NCBI GenBank assembly: GCA_946494435.1
Contig: CAMMBO010000013.1
Location: 1 to 18,666 of the forward strand
Length of the DNA stretch: 18,666 bases
Source: an uncultured Mycoplasmatota bacterium
Lineage (GTDB): Bacteria > Bacillota_I > Bacilli_A > RF39 > UBA660
Direction of reading: 5' to 3'
The number at the start of each line of letters is the position of its first letter. The stretch's first letter is position 1. Both the position numbers and the translations under genes were made by a program. Below the pieces are notes generated by a model, which was given only the letters and a program-made list of their open reading frames with translations, did not search any database and was not told the DNA's origin. Shown here piece after piece: positions 7,512-14,114 of this stretch.

Positions 7512-8366
7512 ATGTTAATAATAGGTTCTCATGTAGGATATAAAAAAGATAGTGGTTTGGTTGGAAGTGTAGAAGAAGCTTTAAGTTATGGGGCGAATAC
7601 TTTTATGTTTTATACCGGAGCTCCTCAAAATACTATTAGAAGTAGTATAGATTTAAATAATGTTAAAGAAGCTTATAAACTTATGGAAGATAATGGTATT
7701 GATAAAAATAATGTCATAGTTCATGCTCCCTATATTATTAATCTTGCTAATGGCGATGAAAACAAATTTAATTTTTCATGTAATTTTTTAAGTGAGGAGT
7801 TAAGACGTGTTAATACATTTGGCATGAAATATTTAGTCTTACATCCAGGAAGTCATGTAGGACAAGGAGTAGAAACTGGTATTTCTAACATTATTAAAGC
7901 TCTTAATCTCGTTTTAAATAAAGATAACAGTGATGTAATGATTTTACTTGAAACTATGGCAGGTAAGGGGAGTGAAGTAGGTAGAAACTTTAAAGAGATA
8001 AAAGCTATTATAGATGGAGTTACTAAGAAAGAGAGAATTGGTGTTTGTCTTGATACCTGTCACTTAAACGATGCTGGGTATAACCTAGCTAATTTTGATG
8101 AAGTGTTAGAAGATTTTGATAAAATTATTGGTATAAATAAAATTAAATGTATTCATATCAATGACAGTAAAAATATAATTAATTCCCATAAAGATAGACA
8201 TGAAAATATAGGTAAAGGAACTATAGGTTTAGACACCTTAATGAAAGTGATCAATAATCCTAAATTAAAAGATGTTCCTAAAATATTAGAAACACCTTAT
8301 ATAGATGGAAAAGCTCCATATAAAGAAGAAATAAAACTTATTAGAGATAATTTTATGGATTTGTAG
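7512..8366 (+). CDS. nfo: Endonuclease IV (AP endonuclease)
   Basis: A 284-residue TIM-barrel enzyme that cuts DNA 5' of abasic sites in base-excision repair. All nine zinc ligands of the family can be assigned: H71, H111, E147, D181, H184, H215, D228, H230, E260 (contexts VHAPY, LHPGSH, LLETMAG, CLDTCH, IHIND, HKDRHENIG, ETPY). ATG 7512 is preferred to ATG 7506 because GAAGG (7501-7505) touches the earlier ATG and is correctly spaced for the later one. The 3' end overlaps the convergent pilin gene by 14 bases, with no terminator between them. Confidence 0.97.
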   Translation: MLIIGSHVGYKKDSGLVGSVEEALSYGANTFMFYTGAPQNTIRSSIDLNNVKEAYKLMEDNGIDKNNVIVHAPYIINLANGDENKFNFSCNFLSEELRRVNTFGMKYLVLHPGSHVGQGVETGISNIIKALNLVLNKDNSDVMILLETMAGKGSEVGRNFKEIKAIIDGVTKKERIGVCLDTCHLNDAGYNLANFDEVLEDFDKIIGINKIKCIHINDSKNIINSHKDRHENIGKGTIGLDTLMKVINNPKLKDVPKILETPYIDGKAPYKEEIKLIRDNFMDL

Positions 8367-9249
8367 TTAATTGAATAGAGTTTATTCTAACTGTTTGGTC
8401 ATTAGGACATTCAGTGGCATTTCCAGCTTTATCATAGACTGTTCCAGGAGATTGGTTTACCCATTCTCCTATTTCATTATATACTTTTGTTACATTATTT
8501 TCAGCACATCCACTATTACTATCTGTACATGTTCCAGTTAAAGTAACTGGGCCAGTAACAAAATTTGTATTACCACCACTATTAATACAAGTAGGAGGAG
8601 TTTTATCTACATAAACATCTACAGGACATTCAGTTTTGTTACCATTACTATCAGTAATAGTTATAGAACCAACTTCAGTTGTTTCAGTAAATACTTTAGT
8701 TACATCTTCACATTCATTATCATCTGTACATTTTATAGTAATTTCTCTATTCTCATTAGTCCAAGTAGTACTAGAGCCTATTATTTCTCCACAGACTGGA
8801 GGGGTTGTATCTGAAGTATCTGTAACTTGACAAGTATTATTATCAATTTCTTGTCTATTATAGATGATTTCACCTTCTTTTAAGTCTCTACAACTTAAAT
8901 TTATTGTATAGGTATCTTTGTTTTTTTCTTTTGTATATCTAATTTTAGCATTACTACAATCAATATTATCATCTGTAAAAGGTTTAATTAAATCAGAATT
9001 TAAAAGGTCTTGATAAGTAATGTCAACACAACCAAGCCAATTTTTAGCCCCTAATGGATTGATATCTTCTCCTTCTTTATTAACATAAATTTTAGCAGCT
9101 TCTACTAAACTATCAGCATAATATTCATATTGTTTTTTTTCGTTGTTATTTCTTAAAGCTCTAATAGATGGCATTACCATTATAAGTATTAATGACATAA
9201 TTACTATTGTGGCAAGCAACTCGATTAAAGTAAACCCTTTTTTATCCAT
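8353..9249 (-). CDS. Type IV pilin-like protein with cysteine-rich Ig-like repeats
   Basis: A 298-residue prepilin. The leader MDKKG is followed by FTLIELLATIVIMSLILIM: a type III signal cleaved after G5, with E10 as the conserved Glu+5 of the mature protein and a hydrophobic assembly helix. After a pilin-like part come two repeats of about 65 residues starting TTPPVC (148-153) and KTPPTC (216-221), each containing a C-T-D box, a DxxGN-T-EC turn and four cysteines (153, 174, 180, 208; 221, 241, 248, 281). Twelve cysteines in all suggest outside disulfides. The repeats resemble bacterial Ig-like adhesion domains. ATG with AGGAGAG eight bases upstream. The PilC-like protein and the peptidase at 16.8-18.7 kb would export and process it. 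Confidence 0.88.
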   Translation of the reverse strand: MDKKGFTLIELLATIVIMSLILIMVMPSIRALRNNNEKKQYEYYADSLVEAAKIYVNKEGEDINPLGAKNWLGCVDITYQDLLNSDLIKPFTDDNIDCSNAKIRYTKEKNKDTYTINLSCRDLKEGEIIYNRQEIDNNTCQVTDTSDTTPPVCGEIIGSSTTWTNENREITIKCTDDNECEDVTKVFTETTEVGSITITDSNGNKTECPVDVYVDKTPPTCINSGGNTNFVTGPVTLTGTCTDSNSGCAENNVTKVYNEIGEWVNQSPGTVYDKAGNATECPNDQTVRINSIQLTTNP

Positions 9250-9270
9250 AAATTATCTCTCCTATGATAA

Positions 9271-9279
9271 ATTATATCA
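9271..9279 (-). promoter_or_regulatory. Extended -10 promoter of the pilin gene
   Basis: On the minus strand the sequence reads TGA-TATAAT (9279-9271), identical to the obg and pilC -10 regions. The -35 position, inside the end of the upstream small gene, has no good match. Confidence 0.55.
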
Positions 9280-9290
9280 CAGTTTATCTT

Positions 9291-9539
9291 TTATAGGTAA
9301 GTATTCTTCAAATTCATAATAATAGTTGACACAGCATTATATATGTCATCTCTAATATTTCCTCTTAAGTTAAGTAAAACACTATTATCTTTTAATAAAA
9401 TGTTATAATTTTCTTTCAAAAAATTACAAATAACAATCGCTTCATCTTCAGTAGGATAAATATTTTTACTTTCTAAATATCCCATCACTAGATGAGGATT
9501 TAAAATTTTTATATTATTTTTAATTATTCTTTCTATCAA
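9291..9539 (-). CDS. Small unknown protein (possible YqfT/DUF2624-like)
   Basis: A protein of about 82 residues: mostly helical, with HLVMGYLESKNIYPTEDEAI, then FLKENYNILL and a C-terminal helix. I chose the TTG at 9539 because AAAGGTGA (9553-9546) sits six bases upstream; a GTG at 9548 lies within that site. It weakly recalls DUF2624 (YqfT), which lies next to nfo in Bacillus, and nfo is 1 kb away here. The resemblance is from memory and unproven. The pilin gene follows on the same strand with its own promoter. Confidence 0.65.
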   Translation of the reverse strand: MIERIIKNNIKILNPHLVMGYLESKNIYPTEDEAIVICNFLKENYNILLKDNSVLLNLRGNIRDDIYNAVSTIIMNLKNTYL

Positions 9540-9584
9540 AATTATCACCTTTAGTAATTTATATGTAGTAAATTTTAAATTATG

Positions 9585-9593
9585 TGATAAACT
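9585..9593 (+). promoter_or_regulatory. Possible extended -10 for the PBP gene
   Basis: TGA-TAAACT (TG 9585-9586, hexamer 9588-9593) lies 26 bases before the ATG at 9619, in the gap between divergent genes. No good -35. Weak match. Confidence 0.3.
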
Positions 9594-9618
9594 AGTAAAA
9601 GAAGGAGGGTTTTAGTTT

Positions 9619-11700
9619 ATGAAAATAAAACAAAAAGTTAATAAAAAAAATATTAATAGAAAAGAAAGAAAATATACTGTAAACGGCTTAACCTATAAAA
9701 AAAGATTCTTGTTTTTAGGTGGAATTTTAGTCGTTTTATTTTTAGTAATTGCCCTTCGACTTTATCAGGTAATGTTAAGAGAACAAGCACATTATGAAGA
9801 AGAACTTGCTACACTCGCTACGCAAACTGTAGAAGGATCGAGTTCCCCACGAGGAAGAATACTAGATCGCAATGGCAAAGTAATAGTAGATAATAAAGCT
9901 GTTAAGACTATTTATTATAATAAAGATAATGATAGAGGAACTAAAGAAGAAATAGAACTAGCTTACAAAGTTTCAGCACATCTATCTTTAGATTATGATA
10001 AATTAACAGATAGAAATAAAAGAGAATTTTTTGTCGCTAAAAATAGTAGTAATATGAATGATAGAATTACGGAAGAAGAATGGGCAAAATATGAACAGAG
10101 AAAACTAGATAGTGATGATATTTATGAACTTAAAATAGAAAGAGTAACAGAAGAAGAACTTAATGCTTTTACAGAAGAAGATAATAAAGCAAGTTATTTA
10201 TACTATTTAATGAATAAAGGCTATTCTTATGATGATAAAATTATTAAAGATGAAGATGTAACTGACGAAGAATATGCCTATATTGCAGAGAATAACGAGG
10301 ATTTACCTGGTTTTAACACGAAACTTGGCTGGGAACGTGTTTATAATTATGGAGATACTTTTAGAACAATTTTAGGTAACATTGGTACTGTTCCTAGCGA
10401 AGAAAAAGATGAATATCTTGCCAAAGGTTATGCTTTAAATGATATAGTAGGTACTAGTTATATAGAAGAAGAGTATGAAGAATATTTAAGAGGGACAAAA
10501 GCAATTTATAAAACTGTTAATTCTCATGAACTTGAACTTGTTAGTGAAGGAAAAAGGGGCAATGATATAGTTCTAACTATTGATATAGATTTACAACAGC
10601 AATTAGAAGCTATATTGAATGAAGAAATACTTGCTACTAAGAGTCAAGCCAATACAGAGTACTATGATAGAAGCTATGCTGTGATACAGGATCCTAATAC
10701 AGGAGAAATACTTGCAATGGCAGGACGTCAAGCTGTGAGTGATGGCAATGGAGGCTATAAAACAGTAGATTGTACTACAGGTATTATGACTGATCCAATG
10801 ACTAGTGGTTCAGTTGTTAAAGGTGCTAGTATGTTAGTAGGCTATAATACAGGAGCAATAACCCCAGGTGAGTATCAAGTAGATGAGTGTATAAAAATAG
10901 CAGGTACACCAAAGAAATGTTCTTGGAAAACCCTAGGAAGAATTAACGATATAGATGCCCTCGCTCTATCTAGTAATGTCTATCAGTTCAAAACAGCCAT
11001 GAAAGTAGCAGGAGCAACTTATCAGTATAATAAACCCCTAATAATTAATGAAAGTGCTTTTGATACTTATAGAAATACTTTTAAAGAGTTTGGCCTAGGT
11101 GTGAAAACAGAAATTGATTTACCAGTTGAATCCTTAGGATATACTAGTAATAATAGAGCCCCTGGACTATTACTTGACTTTGTAATGGGTCAATTTGATA
11201 CATATACGCCTATTCAGTTATCACAGTATATATCAACTTTTGCCAATGGTGGTAGTAGGTTACAACCTCATTTACTAAAAGAAGTACATGCGGCAACTGA
11301 TGATGAGAGTTTAGGAGATGTAATATATTCTTTTGAACCTAATGTTTTAAATACAGTAAATACAAAACCAGAGTATTTAAATAGAGTTAAAGAAGGCTTT
11401 TATGCTGTTACTCATAAAAGTTATGGCTTAGGAAGAGAATATATAGATGCTTCTCATGATCCATCTGGTAAAACAGGAACAAGTCAAAGTGCTAAAGATA
11501 CAGATGGTGATGGAGTAAATGATACTGATACAGTATCTACAGCTTTTGTAGGTTATGCTCCATCAAGTAGTCCTAAGATGTCTATAACAGTAACAAGCCC
11601 TAACTCTACTTGGGAGAATCCAAGAAATAGTTATTCAACTTTAGTTACAAGAAGAATTAGTAGAAGAGCAAGTGATGCTTATTTCACTTTATATCCTTAG
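9619..11700 (+). CDS. Class B penicillin-binding protein (transpeptidase)
   Basis: A 693-residue bitopic membrane protein: cytoplasmic basic tail 1-29, one helix at about 30-48, pedestal domain (SSPRGRILDRNGKVIVDN at 74-92) and transpeptidase domain from about 345. The penicillin motifs are S398-V-V-K401 (SxxK), S451-S-N453 (SxN) and K618-T-G620 (KTG). Class B PBPs crosslink peptidoglycan, usually with a SEDS glycosyltransferase; elongation (PBP2/MrdA) and division (FtsI) types cannot be separated here. The SxxK context TSGSVVKGAS differs from the usual GSTxK. Residues 627-635 (DTDGDGVND), just after KTG, match a calcium-binding loop. Strong AAGGAGGG before the ATG. Likely co-transcribed with the next gene. 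Confidence 0.94.
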   Translation: MKIKQKVNKKNINRKERKYTVNGLTYKKRFLFLGGILVVLFLVIALRLYQVMLREQAHYEEELATLATQTVEGSSSPRGRILDRNGKVIVDNKAVKTIYYNKDNDRGTKEEIELAYKVSAHLSLDYDKLTDRNKREFFVAKNSSNMNDRITEEEWAKYEQRKLDSDDIYELKIERVTEEELNAFTEEDNKASYLYYLMNKGYSYDDKIIKDEDVTDEEYAYIAENNEDLPGFNTKLGWERVYNYGDTFRTILGNIGTVPSEEKDEYLAKGYALNDIVGTSYIEEEYEEYLRGTKAIYKTVNSHELELVSEGKRGNDIVLTIDIDLQQQLEAILNEEILATKSQANTEYYDRSYAVIQDPNTGEILAMAGRQAVSDGNGGYKTVDCTTGIMTDPMTSGSVVKGASMLVGYNTGAITPGEYQVDECIKIAGTPKKCSWKTLGRINDIDALALSSNVYQFKTAMKVAGATYQYNKPLIINESAFDTYRNTFKEFGLGVKTEIDLPVESLGYTSNNRAPGLLLDFVMGQFDTYTPIQLSQYISTFANGGSRLQPHLLKEVHAATDDESLGDVIYSFEPNVLNTVNTKPEYLNRVKEGFYAVTHKSYGLGREYIDASHDPSGKTGTSQSAKDTDGDGVNDTDTVSTAFVGYAPSSSPKMSITVTSPNSTWENPRNSYSTLVTRRISRRASDAYFTLYP

Positions 11701-11736
11701 AATAATTTTCTTATTTAATAATAAAATTAAATAGAG

Positions 11737-12606
11737 GTGGTTCTTATTAAAAAGGTTATAGAAGTGATATTTGTATCATTACTTGTTCTTTTTTCTTTTT
11801 ATTATACAGAAAAGGCCATTGGTCTTTTAGAATCTAATGATCCTCTTATGAAAGAGATAAAAGATAAAGGAAGTACCAAGGAAGAAGAAGCAATTAATGC
11901 TAAAGTAGAAGGAGATTATTTAATACCAGGATATAATGGTTTAGTTATAGATTTAGATAATAGTTTTACTAAGATGAAAGGTTATGGTAGTTATAATGAT
12001 GCTTTATTAGTCTTTGAAGAAGTAGAGCCTAATATATCTATAGATGATTATTATGATAAATATATAAGTAGTGGTAATGGTATAAGTACAAACATTGCTT
12101 TAGTCTTTGCTGTTGATACTAATAGTTATACTGATAATGTTTTAAATATTTTAAAGGAGATGGGAGTAGTAGGGACATTTTTTATAGATGGTAAATTTAC
12201 TGATAGTAATACATCTTTTGTAACTAATGCCGTTATTAATTCTAATGAAGTAGAAGTACTTAGTTATGATAAAGCATACGATGAACTATTATTTAAAGCA
12301 TCTATTGATAAAATAAAAACCCTTACTAGTACTACGCCAAAATACTGTTATGCAACTTATGATAACGAAGAAGTATTAAATTTATGTAGTAAGTTATCTA
12401 TGCATACTATTATACCGACTTTAAAACTTGATAATAATATTTATAGTAATCTCAAAGGTAACTTAAGAAGTGGTAGTATTATAAGTGTTAAATTAACTGA
12501 ATCTAATGTATCTGAATTAAAAGTATTAATAAACTATATTAAACAAAGAGGTTTTACTTTAGTAACACTTGATACTCTTTTAAATGAAGCGAGAAGTGAA
12601 AAATAG
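11737..12606 (+). CDS. NodB-fold (polysaccharide deacetylase-like) protein without metal ligands
   Basis: About 289 residues: an N-terminal helix (7-23, signal anchor) and an outer NodB-like domain with ALVFAVDTNSY (121-131), LKEMGVVGTFFIDGKF (139-154) and a final strand GFTLVTLDTLL. In active deacetylases the first motif is TFDDGP and a later HxxxH binds metal. Here the motif is FAVDT, and the matching segment SNEVEVLSYDKAY (169-181) has no histidine, so it is probably a non-catalytic binding protein. It lies 36 bases after the PBP gene with no terminator between. The GTG at 11737 is inside the likely ribosome-binding site GAGGTGG (11735-11740, extending 5'); an ATT at 11746, giving MKKVIEV, is better spaced. 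Confidence 0.78.
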   Translation: MVLIKKVIEVIFVSLLVLFSFYYTEKAIGLLESNDPLMKEIKDKGSTKEEEAINAKVEGDYLIPGYNGLVIDLDNSFTKMKGYGSYNDALLVFEEVEPNISIDDYYDKYISSGNGISTNIALVFAVDTNSYTDNVLNILKEMGVVGTFFIDGKFTDSNTSFVTNAVINSNEVEVLSYDKAYDELLFKASIDKIKTLTSTTPKYCYATYDNEEVLNLCSKLSMHTIIPTLKLDNNIYSNLKGNLRSGSIISVKLTESNVSELKVLINYIKQRGFTLVTLDTLLNEARSEK

Positions 12607-12641
12607 GACAATACCAACAAAGGTATTGTCCTTATACTTTT
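12606..12641 (+). terminator. Strong hairpin terminator after the NodB-like gene
   Basis: GGACAATACC (12606-12615) and GGTATTGTCC (12622-12631) form a perfect 10-bp stem with a 6-base loop, followed by TTATACTTTT. It begins within the stop codon of the gene. Confidence 0.85.
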
Positions 12642-12793
12642 ATACACTTTTATAGGAATAGTGTGAACCTCTTTTATTAGCTCCCTACTGTGGCAAGGAA
12701 ATTCCGACTTTTGTTATTACATGAGGTATCACTCATTTAATACATTTAAAGTCATAAGATTATAATGTTGTAAAGATTAAATGATACTTTTTT
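12642..12793 (+). other. Unassigned intergenic stretch ending in a terminator; possible small RNA
   Basis: No ORF is supportable here. At its end GTATC (12726-12730) plus ATTTAAT (12735-12741) pair with ATTAAAT plus GATAC (12776-12787), with an inner ACATT/AATGT stem, followed by T6 (12788-12793): an intrinsic terminator with no gene before it. Upstream are short complementary pieces (for example GGAAT with ATTCC). No riboswitch, 6S, SRP or tmRNA signature is recognised and no convincing promoter is seen. A small RNA is possible but unproven. Confidence 0.35.
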
Positions 12794-12961
12794 GCAACAA
12801 TTAATATCTTGATAAAATTAATTATTTATGATAATATGAATATGTAAAGAGAATTTACATATAAATAAAAATGAGGAATACCTAGTTCTGCAAATAGGTC
12901 TTTACCTCAAAAGTGTTTGTGGTAAAATACCCAAATTACACAGTTGTAATAGGGTATTTTA

Positions 12962-13030
12962 CTATCTATAAATAATCAACAATATGATAATAATTAACAA
13001 TATAACTATTAAAAAGGCTTTCTTATTCAT
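12962..13030 (-). CDS. Small hydrophobic peptide, element C (putative type I toxin)
   Basis: A 22-codon ORF, ATG (13030) to TAG (12964-12962), with GAAAGGGG (13046-13039) eight bases upstream; a second in-frame ATG at 13036 is too close to it. The product starts MNKKAFLIVILL and continues as an Ile/Leu helix ending in YR: two lysines and then one membrane-spanning segment. It is the same length as the peptide of copy A and shares 15 of 21 residues after the start, with many synonymous codon changes. A strong hairpin starts at the stop codon. The toxin role is inferred from form and from the opposing promoter. Confidence 0.65.
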   Translation of the reverse strand: MNKKAFLIVILLIIIILLIIYR

Positions 13031-13111
13031 AAACATTTCCCCTTTCTAACCCCCTATTTAATAAAGTGAAAGAAAGAGGTAAAACACCCCTACTAGGTAT
13101 TCCTAGTAGAT

Positions 13112-13140
13112 ATAATAGCATATCTGATATGATAAATCAA
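13112..13140 (-). promoter_or_regulatory. Predicted promoter of the element C small ORF
   Basis: On the minus strand: TTGATT (13140-13135), 17 bp, TATTAT (13117-13112) preceded by TGC. It would start transcription at the CTAGGAATAC box and run through the small ORF, facing the antisense promoter about 280 bp away. Confidence 0.55.
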
Positions 13141-13191
13141 TCGAACAAGATACATTTTTTAATAGAAATTTTGTTTTATTATAAAAATGAT

Positions 13192-13219
13192 TTGACAACT
13201 CTTTAATTTGTAGTAAAAT
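13192..13219 (+). promoter_or_regulatory. Promoter of the threonine T-box operon
   Basis: TTGACA (13192-13197, perfect -35), 16-bp spacer, TAAAAT (13214-13219). The start near 13226 places the whole T-box in the leader. Confidence 0.7.
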
Positions 13220-13225
13220 AATAAT

Positions 13226-13440
13226 TGTAAATACGTTATTAGTTAGGGACTTGGTAAAAGAATCCTTTTAATCTTAGAGACTTAACGGTTGGTGAAAGTT
13301 AAGAAAAGCTCTTTTATTACTACCTTAACGAGTAGAGTTATGCAAAGTAATTCCGGTATATGCCGTTATCTAAATTAAGTTAAAAAAGGATGGTATCGTG
13401 TAGTGTTAGGCACTCCTAGTGGTATCATCCTTTTTATTAT
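13226..13440 (+). promoter_or_regulatory. Threonine-specific T-box leader
   Basis: The leader has T-box features: a distal stem I loop with GGTTGGTGAAAG (13287-13298), a probable specifier ACC (13322-13324, preceded by ACT, also Thr) and a variant T-box GGATGGTATCGTG (13388-13400). A terminator hairpin uses AAGGATGGTATC with GGTATCATCCTT, followed by a T-run (to 13435). Uncharged tRNA-Thr should pair with the specifier and the T-box bulge, block the terminator and turn on the genes downstream. The threonine codon matches thrS, the second gene downstream. Confidence 0.88.
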
Positions 13441-13452
13441 ATGGGAGGGCTT

Positions 13453-14112
13453 ATGAAGAAAAGTAAAAAAGTACTAGTTAATATAAGGAAGTTTATGGAG
13501 TGTTATTTGGAAGAACCTTATGAAAGAACTTTAACTAGAAAACAAAGAAGAGCGATGGAAGAGTTAGATGTTAAAGAAAAGTTAGGAATTCCTATATCTA
13601 AAAAAGATAAGAAGAAACTTAAGAAACTAACTAAATTTGTTTTAACTCACAAAGGAATGATGGGCTATTTATGCGAACATAACTTACTTGTTCCTCAAAG
13701 AGTTAGTTTTGAAGAAGCAGAACGGCAAGATTATGATGGGAAAAAGTATATTTATGTTATAGATGAAACGGGTAGGGTTATACCTTATAAAAATCCTAAA
13801 CTTTTGTTAGAAAGAAACTTAGAGATGGAAGCTTTTTCTATGACAAGAACGAATCAAACATTAAGAAATAGAAAAAGAACAGCAGAAAGTATGGCAGATG
13901 AATATAGAAAAAATGGTGATAAAGAAAATTATGATTTGTCTATGAGAGTACTAATAGATACAAGAAATAGACTTTATCAAATATATTTAGAAACACAAGT
14001 AGGAAAAAATGAATTTCAAGATGATTGTCTTGAAGAATATGATGGACCTATTGAAAAGAATAATAGAAATGCTAAGCACGATAAAATTTATAGTTATGGA
14101 AGGAGAAAATAA
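13453..14112 (+). CDS. Unknown lysine-rich protein, first gene of the T-box operon
   Basis: About 219 residues, rich in Lys, Arg and Glu, and predicted helical and soluble. Notable stretches are RTLTRKQRRAMEELDVKEKL and KKDKKKLKKLTKF, a middle part YIYVIDETGRVIPYKNPK and a long helix around residues 125-185. No catalytic motif recognised; the charge would suit RNA or ribosome binding, but that is a guess. I chose ATG 13453 because GGGAGGG (13443-13449) lies before it; an earlier ATG at 13441 sits inside the terminator T-run and has no ribosome-binding site. It lies between the T-box and thrS, two bases before thrS, so it is induced by threonine starvation. Confidence 0.75.
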   Translation: MKKSKKVLVNIRKFMECYLEEPYERTLTRKQRRAMEELDVKEKLGIPISKKDKKKLKKLTKFVLTHKGMMGYLCEHNLLVPQRVSFEEAERQDYDGKKYIYVIDETGRVIPYKNPKLLLERNLEMEAFSMTRTNQTLRNRKRTAESMADEYRKNGDKENYDLSMRVLIDTRNRLYQIYLETQVGKNEFQDDCLEEYDGPIEKNNRNAKHDKIYSYGRRK

Positions 14113-14114
14113 TT

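Larger units (their letters stand above)
12844..13160 (+). ncRNA. Predicted antisense RNA of element C
   Basis: TTGATA (12809-12814), 17 bp, TAATAT (12832-12837) with a TGA extension predicts a start near 12844. The transcript crosses the whole small ORF on the other strand. It contains a strong hairpin at 12922-12962 (11 bp GTAAAATACCC/GGGTATTTTAC plus inner ATTACA/TGTAAT). The T6 at 13155-13160 is present, but without a good stem, so read-through towards the thrS leader is possible. Transcript inferred. Confidence 0.6.
12809..13163. repeat. Repeated element, copy C, inverted relative to A and B
   Basis: Same parts as A and B in reverse orientation: antisense promoter (12809-12837), palindrome ATGTAAA-N5-TTTACAT (12842-12860), box GAGGAATACCTAG (12873-12885), small ORF on the minus strand (12962-13030), matching box CTAGGTATTCCTAG (13093-13106), ORF promoter (13112-13140) and AAGATACATTTTTT (13147-13160). 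The stretch 12809-12865 is nearly identical to the end of copy B. Here the terminator's upstream arm (AAATGTATCTT) is missing. Confidence 0.78.

Noticed and set aside
8636..8830. Plus-strand open frame of 64 codons opposite the pilin gene
   Set aside because: The Ser/Val-rich translation is a by-product of the Thr/Asp-rich repeats on the other strand.
13441..13452. ATG at 13441 as the start of the first T-box operon gene
   Set aside because: It lies at the end of the terminator T-run and has no ribosome-binding site; the GGGAGGG that follows serves the ATG at 13453.
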